Origin: Chitinophaga terrae (ex Kim and Jung 2007)
GTDB lineage: Bacteria; Bacteroidota; Bacteroidia; Chitinophagales; Chitinophagaceae
Assembly (NCBI RefSeq): GCF_900107795.1
Contig: NZ_FNRL01000006.1
Location: 62,001 to 126,000 of the forward strand
DNA: 64,000 nucleotides
Direction of reading: 5' to 3'
The notes below the pieces were generated by a model, which was not told the origin of the DNA, did no database searches, and saw only the letters and a program-made list of their open reading frames with translations. The stretch's first letter is position 1. Each line of letters starts with the position of its first letter. This document shows positions 54,005-62,199 of this stretch, piece after piece. Both the position numbers and the translations under genes were made by a program.

Positions 54005-57000
54005 CTACAACGTTTTCACCCTGATATTCCTGAACCTCACTACAGAACCATGCCCGAGGAAGCCGATATGCCCGGTTTCATTTTTAAGCCCCGGGTGATC
54101 CTTATGATCCAGCGTGCCATTTTTACGCGCCTCTGCGATATCTCCATCCAGGATCACTGTACCATTCAATATCACTTTGATCTTTGTACCGTTCACAATC
54201 GCTTCTTCCGTATTCCACTCTCCCACCGGTTTCAGGAAACCGCGTTTGGCAGGAATAACGCCGTATACAGACCCGTGGTATTGATAGACATTCAGGTCCT
54301 TGTAAATATCTGCTTCGTTGTCGAGGATCTGCAATTCCATTCCCTGGTAAGCGGCATCGCCTTCCAGCGGAGCGCGGATACCCAGGCCGTTATTGGCGCC
54401 GGGAGTCAGCTGGAACTCGAAACGGAAAGAGAAGTTTTTATACTCGTCTTTCGTATAGAGGTTACCGTGCCCTCCATTAGTTGGGTAAATAACCAGGTCG
54501 CCATTGTCTATCACGTAGTCTTTGGTATTACCTATCCATTCGTGCATGTTGGTACCATCGAACAATACCTTGTAGCCGGCTTTCTTTTCTTCGTCGCTCA
54601 ACACGAAAGGTTTAGGACGCGGAAGCTCCTTGATATACAGGTCCCTGTACGCTACATAGGTACCATGCGCCTGCAGTTCGATCTGTTCTTCCGGGAAGAT
54701 TGGCAGTCCCCTGTCCCAGTAATTTTCAAGGATGGTATTGTCGGTAACCAGCTGGCCATTCAGGTAAACAGTTACCCTGTCGCCCTTCATGATGATATGG
54801 AAATGGTTCCACTCACCGATGGCGTTATCAGCCAGTACCAGCGGTTTGCTTTCATTTTTCTGGTTGTTGTATAAACCGCCCGAACCTACCTGGGCGCCCA
54901 CATCGCGGCGGGAAGTATCCCAGATCTGTACTTGCGGCGTACCACGCAGGTAGATGCCGGCATCGCCCTGGGAAGTGATCTTCCAGTCGACCAGCATTTC
55001 AAAGTCGCCGTATTTCTTTTCGGTGCAGAGGTTATCGCCATGCCCGTTGAATACCAGCAGGCCATCTTTTACTGACCAACCGGTGCGCATGGTTTCATCC
55101 GCTTTCTGCTGCGCTTTAGCCAATGCCTGCGCATTCATTTTGCCGCGGGCGATGGGGTTTTCTACCAGCCCTTTCCAGCCGCTCAGGTCTTTGCCGTTGA
55201 AGATGGAAACAAAGCCTTCGCCGGCAGGCATTTCGGCAAGGTATTTCTTAATGGCCTGGCGCTGGTAATCAGCATCTCCGCCTTTTAAAGCAGCAGACGT
55301 TTTTTCCAGCAGGTTGCGAACAATTTGCCCGTTATAGCTTTTATCGGCCAGGGCGATGTTCATTACCGCGTTGGCTGCTGCCTGTTTGGTAGCCTCGTTG
55401 TCGAGGTAGTTACCTGCAAACAACAATGCAGGCAATGTTTTACATTGTTCAACATTGCGAAGGATCTTCACCTGCAAAGCCGGAGAAGTAGCCAGTTCCA
55501 TAGCATTTCTCAGCATCAGCAATTTCTGATCGGCAGGAAAAGCAGATTTACGGGCAAGTTCCACGTACCCTGCCACGGCGTCTTCACGGCTGTCGCTGTT
55601 CTTGCGGGCGATATCCAGCAGTACAGGAGCGGCTTCGTTGTTCTGCCAGGAAGAAAGGGCCGCAACGGCCGCTTTTTTCGTAGCTGCATCACCGTTATTA
55701 AAGGCAGCGGCAACGGCGTTCAGGCTTTGCTGTCCGCCAATCCCTGCCAAAACAGGAAGATAGAGCGCCTGTTTATTTGCGCCTGCCTTTTGGTATTGTG
55801 GCATGATCTCATTTCCGCCGGCGCCGCTATTGATGATTGCAGCCTGAAGACCGCCAACATCCGCAGCGTTGCTGCTGTTATCCAGCAATTCAAACAAGGA
55901 AGGCAGGATATTTTTTGAGGATACATCTTTCAATGCACTTACCGCCGCAGTTCTTACTCCTGCGTCGTTGCTCCGTGCCAGCGCCAGTACCTCAGCGGCT
56001 TTGTTGTCGGCCTGGCGGGAAGCCAGCACATTCAACAAGGCAATCTGTGATGCAGCAGGTACTGCAGGTAAAGCTGCGGCGGCCTGGTTAACCACTTCGT
56101 CGCCCGGTATTACCAGCAAAGAATTTTTCACCGCCTCCACAGTGGCGGCGTCGCCTGTTTTCAACAAGCCTATCAAAGCGCCGACAGCTGCTGTGCCGCC
56201 TGTTTGGCCGGCAGCTTTAATGGCTGCAAGTTTTACGTCTTCGTTCTTACTTGATAATGCTTTCTGGATAAGGGGGAAAGCGGCAGCTACTTTATTATTT
56301 CCCAACATTCCTATTACGGCGGCTTTATCGGCATTATCAGCGCCTGCCAGCTTCTTCAGCCAGGCCGGGTTAGCAGCCAGGCCATACTGACCAGCAAATT
56401 TCAGGGCCGCATCGCGGTATTCGGCGTTTTTATCATTAGACGCCGCCAGCAATAATGGAAGGGCTTTTTCACCATCGATAGCCGTCAGCAGTTTCAAAGC
56501 AGCGGTGCGGGTATAAACCTGCCCCGGCGCTTTGGCTTTCGCCAGCAACTCGCGGGCGATTTTCGCAGCGGCGTTTTTATCGTCCAGCGACTCAGCATAT
56601 ACCAGGTAAGAGCTGGTTGCATTGGTAGTTTCGTATGAATAGTTGCTTTTCGCAGCTGCAGCGGCCAATACCGGCGCGGAGGAAGGATCAGCAATATGAG
56701 CCAATGCATAGAGGGCTACCTTTGCCAGTTTTTTATCCGGAGATGCAGCCAGGGGAGCGATCGCTGCAGCGGCAGCTGTATATTTCGCATCGCCCAATGC
56801 CTCTGTCAAAAGGATCTTGTTTTCTGTTGAAGCGGATGATAAAGCATTCAATAATGCAGCTTTAGCGTCCGGCGTATTTATTTTAACCAGTGCCCGGGCA
56901 GCAGGGTCGCATAAGCGGTTATCTGCCAGGTAAGGCTGCAATACGGCTACCGCACTGTTGTCGCCTACCGTCTGAAGTTGCGAGATAAGGAAATCCTTTA

Positions 57001-57361
57001 TTTCAGGAACGGAAGCTTTGGTAAGGGCCTTGCAAAGAGAGGTCACCGCCGTTTTACGGGCGCCTTCCTTACCGGGTTGAGTAACGTAATAGGCGTAGCC
57101 GGAGATGGCATATTCCAGCTGGGTATTATCGCCTTTCCCCGGAGCCACCATCATACCAGCTATGGTTGTCAGCCCGTCTTCACCCAGTGCCGCAATGGTT
57201 TCCATATTAGCATTGAACTGGGTTTTATTCTGGGCTGGCATCAAAGCCAATACATCGGCGATTTTGGTATTAAAGGCCCGCTGATCCAGTGGCCCCTGGG
57301 CCATTAGCCCGGTGCTTATTCCGATCAGCAAGGCTATAAGCGCATAGCGTATCTTTTTCAT
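54005..57361 (-). CDS. Secreted HEAT-repeat protein with two DUF1080 (3-keto-disaccharide hydrolase) domains
   Basis: Protein of 1118 aa with a signal peptide (about 1-21, ending GLMAQ). A long alpha-solenoid of HEAT-like repeats (about 35-700) is rich in Ala, Leu and Asp, e.g. AVIGMLGNNKVAAAFPLIQ. DUF1080 domain 1 begins near 715 (GFVSIFNGKDLSGW; FEMLVDWKI, GIYLRG) and domain 2 near 927 (GYKVLFDGTNMHEWIGN; SFRFEFQLTPGANNGLGIR). DUF1080 is now linked to hydrolysis or elimination of 3-keto-glycosides. The next gene downstream is preceded by the Gfo/Idh/MocA oxidoreductase, the usual partner. Two domains on one solenoid is unusual and suggests docking or pairing of sites. Confidence 0.9.
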   Translation of the reverse strand: MKKIRYALIALLIGISTGLMAQGPLDQRAFNTKIADVLALMPAQNKTQFNANMETIAALGEDGLTTIAGMMVAPGKGDNTQLEYAISGYAYYVTQPGKEGARKTAVTSLCKALTKASVPEIKDFLISQLQTVGDNSAVAVLQPYLADNRLCDPAARALVKINTPDAKAALLNALSSASTENKILLTEALGDAKYTAAAAAIAPLAASPDKKLAKVALYALAHIADPSSAPVLAAAAAKSNYSYETTNATSSYLVYAESLDDKNAAAKIARELLAKAKAPGQVYTRTAALKLLTAIDGEKALPLLLAASNDKNAEYRDAALKFAGQYGLAANPAWLKKLAGADNADKAAVIGMLGNNKVAAAFPLIQKALSSKNEDVKLAAIKAAGQTGGTAAVGALIGLLKTGDAATVEAVKNSLLVIPGDEVVNQAAAALPAVPAASQIALLNVLASRQADNKAAEVLALARSNDAGVRTAAVSALKDVSSKNILPSLFELLDNSSNAADVGGLQAAIINSGAGGNEIMPQYQKAGANKQALYLPVLAGIGGQQSLNAVAAAFNNGDAATKKAAVAALSSWQNNEAAPVLLDIARKNSDSREDAVAGYVELARKSAFPADQKLLMLRNAMELATSPALQVKILRNVEQCKTLPALLFAGNYLDNEATKQAAANAVMNIALADKSYNGQIVRNLLEKTSAALKGGDADYQRQAIKKYLAEMPAGEGFVSIFNGKDLSGWKGLVENPIARGKMNAQALAKAQQKADETMRTGWSVKDGLLVFNGHGDNLCTEKKYGDFEMLVDWKITSQGDAGIYLRGTPQVQIWDTSRRDVGAQVGSGGLYNNQKNESKPLVLADNAIGEWNHFHIIMKGDRVTVYLNGQLVTDNTILENYWDRGLPIFPEEQIELQAHGTYVAYRDLYIKELPRPKPFVLSDEEKKAGYKVLFDGTNMHEWIGNTKDYVIDNGDLVIYPTNGGHGNLYTKDEYKNFSFRFEFQLTPGANNGLGIRAPLEGDAAYQGMELQILDNEADIYKDLNVYQYHGSVYGVIPAKRGFLKPVGEWNTEEAIVNGTKIKVILNGTVILDGDIAEARKNGTLDHKDHPGLKNETGHIGFLGHGSVVRFRNIRVKTL

Positions 57362-57380
57362 ACTTGTTTACTTGTTGATG

Positions 57381-58658
57381 TTAGATAGTCCAGGGACCAC
57401 GCATTGGTTGATATATCAGGGCGTTTGCGCCTGCATCGTCTATGAACTCCTGTTTTACCGGGTCAAATTTCAGTGAGCGGTTCAGTTTCAGGGCGATCTT
57501 GCCCATGTTCACCAGTGTTGCAGAACGATGCCCGTTTTCTTCGTTCAGGGCAAATTTGCGGCGGCGTTTTACGGCGTCCACGAAATCTGTTTGCTGCGGG
57601 GCAGGATCGGGAAATGCTGCCAGCTTTTTCTGCAGATCCGGGATATCTGAACGGAAACCAGGATATAGTTTTCCTTTAGGGCCTTCTATATAAGCTGCTT
57701 TTTCATCAGCTCCTTCGCCATCCAGGATGATCTGGCATCCGTCGGCATAGGTATAGGTGATCCTTCTCCAGGTTCCTACAGCGTCAAAATGCTGTTGGGG
57801 AGCGTCTACTTCCACGCTTACAGGACTGGTATCATCTTTACCCAGGAAATACTGAACAGGATCTAAATAGTGCTGTCCCATGTCGCCAAGGCCGCCTCCA
57901 TCGTAGTCCCAATAGCCGCGGAATGTGCCATGTACGCGGTGCGGGTTATATGGTTTATAAGGAGCGGGGCCCAGCCACATATCATAGTCCAGTTCTTTTG
58001 GAACTGGTTGGGCTTCGAGGTTGGTTTTACCAACCCAGTAGAATTTCCAGTCGAAGCCGGTATGTTTGCTGATGGTTACTTTCAGGGGCCAGCCGAGCAG
58101 GCCGCTTTCAACCAATTTCTTGATAGGCTTAACAGTGGTACCCATCCCGTAGAAGTTATCTTCAAACCGGAACCAGGTGTTCAGGCGGAAGATCCGGCCA
58201 TGTTGCTGCACGGCTTCCACGAGTCTTTTGCCTTCGCCGATAGTGGCAGTCATAGGTTTTTCGCACCAGACGTCTTTCCCTGCGCGGGCGGCATCGGCGG
58301 CAATAATGCCATGCCAGTGAGGAGGCGTGGCAACGTGTACGATGTCTACCTCGGGGAGGGTAATTACTTCCCGGTAATCTGAAAAGGTTTTCACTCCTTT
58401 ACCTTTGTCGCCAAGGGTAGATAAGCCCAGTTGCAGGTGTTTGCTGTCTACATCGCAAAGCGCTACAACCCGCGTACCTGCATAGCCGAAGTGATTACGG
58501 CCCATGCTGCCCGTACCTATTACCGCTTTGGTTAACTGATCACTCGGCGCCAGGTAACCACGGCCGAGTACATGCCGGGGCACAATAGTGAATGCTGCAA
58601 GCGCTCCAAGGGAATTCTTTAGAAATGCCCGCCTTGAGTCGCTGTTTTGTTTAGCCAT
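57381..58658 (-). CDS. TAT-exported Gfo/Idh/MocA-family oxidoreductase
   Basis: NAD(P)-dependent sugar oxidoreductase of 425 aa with a twin-arginine signal (SRRAFLKNSLGALAAF, about 8-23). The N-terminal Rossmann domain shows AVIGTGSMGRNHFGY and HVATPPHWHGIIAADAARAGKDVWCEKPM, with the EKP motif of the family. The C-terminal domain has GGLGDMGQHYLDPVQYF, whose His is the usual catalytic residue. A TAT signal means folding with bound cofactor in the cytoplasm before export. It lies 19 bp before the DUF1080 gene. Together they fit a periplasmic oxidise-at-C3 then cleave pathway for glycosides. Confidence 0.9.
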   Translation of the reverse strand: MAKQNSDSRRAFLKNSLGALAAFTIVPRHVLGRGYLAPSDQLTKAVIGTGSMGRNHFGYAGTRVVALCDVDSKHLQLGLSTLGDKGKGVKTFSDYREVITLPEVDIVHVATPPHWHGIIAADAARAGKDVWCEKPMTATIGEGKRLVEAVQQHGRIFRLNTWFRFEDNFYGMGTTVKPIKKLVESGLLGWPLKVTISKHTGFDWKFYWVGKTNLEAQPVPKELDYDMWLGPAPYKPYNPHRVHGTFRGYWDYDGGGLGDMGQHYLDPVQYFLGKDDTSPVSVEVDAPQQHFDAVGTWRRITYTYADGCQIILDGEGADEKAAYIEGPKGKLYPGFRSDIPDLQKKLAAFPDPAPQQTDFVDAVKRRRKFALNEENGHRSATLVNMGKIALKLNRSLKFDPVKQEFIDDAGANALIYQPMRGPWTI

Positions 58659-58996
58659 ATATAAATGATAATTGTATTTCCGATGGAAAGACTCTTGTTC
58701 ACTGAATTTTCACGCGTTTTTCATTCGTAGAATCGGATAGGGCATACCGGCCTACTTGTAGCGAAAGATAGGGTGAAGACGGGGTAAATGCAAGACAGCC
58801 CTCCTAAATATTGATAAGCGGTAAAGTGTAAAAAGTACCGTTACAATACCTGGGAAAGGCCTGGGGCGCTGTACAGTAAGTAAATTAAAGGGATTTCCCT
58901 GTTTTGATCTTAAACAGGAAGAAGTGAAGATAATATTGGAGATTAATAAAATTAATGCACCCTGATCTCTTCACTTCTTACTTACTTATATGCCAG
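58659..58996. other. Intergenic region with tandem hairpins
   Basis: No gene. It contains the upstream region of the Gfo/Idh operon (58659-58760, no clear TAnnTTTG box) and two hairpins near the ROK gene 3' end. A 7-bp stem lies at 58898-58904/58912-58918, and a perfect 12-bp stem at 58919-58930/58968-58979. Confidence 0.6.
58898..58979 (-). terminator. Tandem hairpins ending the ROK kinase gene
   Basis: The 12-bp stem 58919-58930/58968-58979 begins 18 nt after the stop and has a long 37-nt loop with an ATTAAT internal palindrome. The second hairpin 58898-58918 follows at once. U-runs are weak, so these are probably a non-canonical terminator or a 3' stabiliser. Confidence 0.5.
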
Positions 58997-59875
58997 TTAA
59001 ATAGTTTGCAGATCATACCAAAGGCTGGCAGCGCCGATCAGCGCGGCAGCTTCGCCCAGCGAGGCAATCTTCACAGGAATATCGAAACCGGCGTTCTGCA
59101 ATGCCTTTTTTACCTGCGGAAGGAAATAATCTGCCGCGTTGGCGATATTACCGCCTATAACGATAGCTTCCGGCTTGCCGGTTTTGACAAAATCAAGGAG
59201 GAAATCGCCCAGGTTCGACGCAAACTCGTTGAAAAGCTGCATTACTTTAGGATCGGTATCTTTCAGGGCAACCAGGGCTTTTACATCAGCTACGTCCGCA
59301 CCGCCAACTTCTTTGTAGCGGTTAACAAACCAGCGGGTCGACAAGTAATCTTCCGCTATTTTGCCCTTAAACGGCGAACACCAGAGATTCGCATCCTGCG
59401 CCACGCCATCGGTGTAAATGGCAGATCCCAAACCAGTGCCCAATGTAAGGCCTACTACCCTTTCGTAACCTTTGCCGGCGCCGCTGAAAACTTCTCCCTG
59501 CAGGAAACATCCGGCATCGTTAATAAAGCGGATCTGGGAAGGATCTATTTCCAGGCTTTCCGCCAACATCTGTTTTACATTCAGTCCGTACAGCGAATCG
59601 AATTTATGCTGTCCTTTCATGAGGCTAATGCCTTCTTCATAATCGAAGGGGCCGGGCATGCCTATACCTATATGCTTCACCTCTCCCGGAGCTTTGCTAA
59701 ACACTTCCCTGATTACTGCTGCCCAGGCTTCAATGATTTCGGTTGCTTTGGCTTGAGAATTTACCCTGGTGCGGTTCCATGTGCCGTCAATGAGGGACCT
59801 GGATTGCAGGTCTACCAGTGCTGCTGTGATGTGTGAACCGCCAATATCTATTCCTAACGCCGTGGAATTACTCAT
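58997..59875 (-). CDS. ROK-family sugar kinase (glucokinase-like)
   Basis: Phosphorylates glucose or a related hexose with ATP. The 292-aa protein has the phosphate loop LGIDIGGSHITAALVD, IGIGMPGPFDYEEG, FINDAGCFLQGE with the catalytic Asp, and the adenosine loop TLGTGLGSAIYTDG. The Cys-rich zinc motif of many ROK kinases (CxCGxxGCxE) is absent, as in the subgroup common in Bacteroidota. The start at 59875 is chosen because an upstream in-frame ATG (59917) lies inside a TAnnTTTG box and adds 14 unrelated residues. It could phosphorylate sugar released by the neighbouring 3-keto-glycoside module, but the operons are separate. Confidence 0.88.
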   Translation of the reverse strand: MSNSTALGIDIGGSHITAALVDLQSRSLIDGTWNRTRVNSQAKATEIIEAWAAVIREVFSKAPGEVKHIGIGMPGPFDYEEGISLMKGQHKFDSLYGLNVKQMLAESLEIDPSQIRFINDAGCFLQGEVFSGAGKGYERVVGLTLGTGLGSAIYTDGVAQDANLWCSPFKGKIAEDYLSTRWFVNRYKEVGGADVADVKALVALKDTDPKVMQLFNEFASNLGDFLLDFVKTGKPEAIVIGGNIANAADYFLPQVKKALQNAGFDIPVKIASLGEAAALIGAASLWYDLQTI

Positions 59876-59914
59876 TAAAAATTGTTTAAGGTATGCTAAA
59901 TCGTTTAAGCAAGA

Positions 59915-59922
59915 CAAATATA
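59915..59922 (-). promoter_or_regulatory. Bacteroidota -7 box for the ROK kinase gene
   Basis: TATATTTG on the minus strand is an exact TAnnTTTG match, 40 nt before the ATG at 59875. It overlaps the alternative longer reading start, favouring the shorter protein. Confidence 0.5.
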
Positions 59923-59999
59923 TAAAAATATTTTCTGGATTTAAGAAAATGAAAATTTATTGGCAAAAGGTGTTCGGTTTCAGGCAAATGAATGGAGGC

Positions 60000-60138
60000 A
60001 AGCGTAGGCGCAAAGAACTTTTGACCGAAGGGGATTTAAAGAAGCAAAGACGGTGACAACAAAGATTTTTATGCTACAAGCTTTCCTTCCCGGGCCTTTA
60101 AATTCCTTACCTCTTTGCCTGCTTTGTTGCTTTGCTGG
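60000..60138. repeat. Degenerate palindromic element related to the one at 48655-48870
   Basis: The left half (about 60000-60053) has GGCGCAAAGAAC, GGGGATTTAAAGAAGCAAAGACGG. The right half (about 60090-60138) has CCTTTAAATTCCTTACCTCTTTGCC and repeated CTTTGTTGCTTTGC. The halves are partial reverse complements built from the same CAAAG units as the larger element, but with many mismatches. Confidence 0.5.
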
Positions 60139-60153
60139 TACATCGTACTTTTG
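60123..60153 (+). promoter_or_regulatory. Full Bacteroidota promoter, TTTG-N19-TAnnTTTG
   Basis: TTTG at 60123-60126, a 19-nt spacer, and TACTTTTG at 60146-60153. This is the only complete two-box consensus match I found in the window. It lies 5 nt before the HxlR ATG at 60159, so the transcript would begin at or within a few bases of the start codon. Confidence 0.7.
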
Positions 60154-60158
60154 TAATC

Positions 60159-60539
60159 ATGAGAAAAGAGACTTCATCCAATGCGATCAACAGGCGGCAA
60201 TTAAGAGGCGATTGCGGGACTGCTTATACCCTTTCGCTGATCGGAGGGCGATGGAAAGCGAGCATCCTATGGAAGCTGCTGGACGGAAGATTAAGGTTTA
60301 ATGAACTGAAGAAATCCATTAACGGGGTATCCGAACGGGTGCTGGCTTTGCAGTTAAAAGAACTGGAAAGAGATGGATTGATCACCAGGATCGTATATCC
60401 TGAGGTGCCTCCAAGGGTGGAGTATGAATTAACGCCGCTGGGGCTCAGTATGGAAACAATGTTGCGGGCGATTTCTGACTGGGGAGTAATTCACCGGCAA
60501 CAACCTGCGGCGCTGCTGCCGGCGATCACTGAAAATTAG
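60159..60539 (+). CDS. HxlR-family winged-helix transcriptional regulator
   Basis: MarR-like redox or aldehyde-responsive DNA-binding protein, 126 aa. It has the N-terminal conserved Cys in DCGTAYTLSLIGGRWK, a winged helix (LRFNELKKSINGVSERVLALQLKELERDGL), the wing YPEVPPRVEYELTPLG and a dimerisation helix. The start is set at ATG 60159: the earlier in-frame ATG at 60132 lies within the promoter spacer. The last 4 bp overlap the convergent dehydrogenase gene. It may control that neighbour, a common arrangement for HxlR regulators, but no operator was identified. Confidence 0.93.
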   Translation: MRKETSSNAINRRQLRGDCGTAYTLSLIGGRWKASILWKLLDGRLRFNELKKSINGVSERVLALQLKELERDGLITRIVYPEVPPRVEYELTPLGLSMETMLRAISDWGVIHRQQPAALLPAITEN

Positions 60540-61423
60540 ATTTTTAACCCGGCATCCTTCATTGCACCGGTTGCCAAAGCCAGCCAGTCGGCGTCTTTTA
60601 CGCCCTGTGCCAACACAGTGGTCAGGCGGCTATGTACCAGGTCGGCCATTGGTAAAGGGGTCAGTGTATTCCTGCCTGTTTGCAATACTAGATTGATATC
60701 CTTTAATCCCAACGCCGCATCAAACGATGGATTCCCGGCAAACTGCCTTTCCAGTATCATCCCGCCGTAGTTCCTGAAAATAGGACTGGCAAACAATGTA
60801 GAGGTCAGCATTTCATACACGGTTTTTACTTCCAGCCCGTTCTTCTCCGCCAGGGTAAACGCTTCCGACATCAGCTCAATGGAAGCGGCGATCATAAAGT
60901 TGCCTATCAGTTTCAGTACATTGGCATGCCCGGGGTCTTCTCCCAGGTCGAAAATATTCTTTGCAAAACCGGCAGACAACAAAGGTTTAATACGTTCTTT
61001 TGCACCTGCATCGCCGGAGATGACCGCGTTTCCAACTTTATTGGCCGCTGCATTAGGGCGGGCAAAAACGGGAGCCGCTACGTAATGTACCCCGGCGGCT
61101 TTACATTTTTCCGCCATTTTTCGGGCGCCATCCGGAGAAATGGTACTCATGGAAACATGAATTCCTCCTTCTCCCAGTGCTGCCAGCAGGGCATCGGTAT
61201 TGATGGCTTCTACAGCCCTGTCGTCGGCCACCAGGCTCATAACAATCCCCCCTTTGGATGCGGCAGCCTGCGGGCTGTCGACCAGTTCGGCGCCCAGCGC
61301 TTCCAGCGGTTTGGCTTTGGAAGCAGTGCGGTTGTATACTTTCAGTTTATAACCTGCCTTCAGTATATTTTCTGCTATCGGGTAGCCTAAGTTCCCGGTT
61401 CCTATAAATCCGATCGTTTCCAT
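60536..61423 (-). CDS. NAD(P)-dependent beta-hydroxyacid dehydrogenase-like oxidoreductase
   Basis: HIBADH/GLYR-type enzyme of 295 aa. The N-terminal Rossmann domain begins ETIGFIGTGNLGYPIAENILKAGYKLKVYNRT, quoted as the GxGxxG loop and the Arg that selects NADP. The substrate loop is VSMSTISPDGA. The catalytic Lys lies in NVLKLIGNFMIAASIELMSEAF, followed by an all-helical C-terminal domain. The ATG at 61423 is chosen over 61450 because homologous sequence begins there. It is convergent with, and overlaps by 4 bp, the HxlR gene. Substrates may include succinic semialdehyde or another aldehyde/hydroxyacid. Confidence 0.88.
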   Translation of the reverse strand: METIGFIGTGNLGYPIAENILKAGYKLKVYNRTASKAKPLEALGAELVDSPQAAASKGGIVMSLVADDRAVEAINTDALLAALGEGGIHVSMSTISPDGARKMAEKCKAAGVHYVAAPVFARPNAAANKVGNAVISGDAGAKERIKPLLSAGFAKNIFDLGEDPGHANVLKLIGNFMIAASIELMSEAFTLAEKNGLEVKTVYEMLTSTLFASPIFRNYGGMILERQFAGNPSFDAALGLKDINLVLQTGRNTLTPLPMADLVHSRLTTVLAQGVKDADWLALATGAMKDAGLKI

Positions 61424-61739
61424 ACGGTTAAATTTTAAACTAAAAAACAAGATAGTATTTGAGATTGTTGATAAATCTATGCGAAGTTAAGGTTCGTATA
61501 TACTTAAACGATGTGCCTCAACCGAATATAGCCCAGCCCCTGTCTGCTCGCACAGAGACAGGGGTTTTTCTTTTTCTCCGTTTCATAGCGGCGTTGCCCT
61601 TGCTTACAGCTGATTTACTTACTCATATCCAATAGGCTTTTACGTTATACGTTCAAACCTGGCCGCCGGGTCCGGGTGAATTTTCCTGGCGCCTGACCGG
61701 AATTTTTAGTAAATTAAGTGTAACTAAACATACCGCGCT
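61424..61739. other. 316-bp intergenic region with an orphan terminator
   Basis: No protein-coding gene. The left part is the upstream region of the minus-strand dehydrogenase, the right part that of the plus-strand Mpo1-like gene. Between them is a strong plus-strand terminator with no plus-strand gene for 1 kb upstream. Confidence 0.6.
61537..61573 (+). terminator. Orphan intrinsic terminator
   Basis: A perfect 9-bp GC-rich stem (61537-61545 with 61556-61564) and a 10-nt loop are followed directly by TTTTTCTTTTTC. The plus strand holds no coding gene between the HxlR stop at 60539 and here, so it may close a small untranslated RNA. Confidence 0.85.
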
Positions 61740-62198
61740 ATGAAAACCATCAACGACTGGTTGGATGAATATGGCAGCAGTCATCGTAACCATACCAATA
61801 AGCTTATACATTGGATCTGTGTTCCTGCGATCTTTTTCAGCATAGTAGGTTTCCTGTTTGCAGTGCCTATCCCGCTATTCCCCAACGCCGAACTTACGCT
61901 GGCCCATATAGTGTTACTATTGGTAATTCTTTACTATACGAGATTGTCGGCTTCCCTGGCGGCCGGGATGCTGATCATAGGCGTTGTTTGCCTTTGGCTA
62001 TGGCGCTGGCTGGCAGGCACAGGCATTGTGGTCTGGCAGCTTTCTCTTGGCATTTTTGTACTTGCCTGGATCGGCCAGTTTATAGGCCATAAAATAGAAG
62101 GAGCCAAACCTTCTTTTTTTAAGGATCTGCAATTTCTGCTGATCGGCCCAGCCTGGTTGCTGAGTTTTATTTACAAAAAAGCGGGTATTCCTATCTGA
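61740..62198 (+). CDS. Mpo1-like (DUF962) membrane protein
   Basis: Protein of 152 aa with about four membrane helices. The N-terminal WLDEYGSSHRNHTNKLIHWICVP carries the conserved His residues of the DUF962/Mpo1 family, and the late QFIGHKIEGAKPSFFKDLQFLLIGPAWL segment is the second signature. Yeast Mpo1 is an iron-dependent dioxygenase acting on 2-hydroxy fatty acids. A like role here is inferred from conserved His residues. It is convergent with the next gene at a distance of 1 bp. Confidence 0.88.
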   Translation: MKTINDWLDEYGSSHRNHTNKLIHWICVPAIFFSIVGFLFAVPIPLFPNAELTLAHIVLLLVILYYTRLSASLAAGMLIIGVVCLWLWRWLAGTGIVVWQLSLGIFVLAWIGQFIGHKIEGAKPSFFKDLQFLLIGPAWLLSFIYKKAGIPI

Positions 62199-62199
62199 C

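Noticed and set aside
58955..59836. 293-codon plus-strand frame over the ROK kinase
   Set aside because: The ROK motifs on the minus strand are unambiguous, so this frame is non-coding.
60132..60158. Longer N-terminus for the HxlR regulator
   Set aside because: Falls inside the promoter spacer and has no homology to HxlR proteins.
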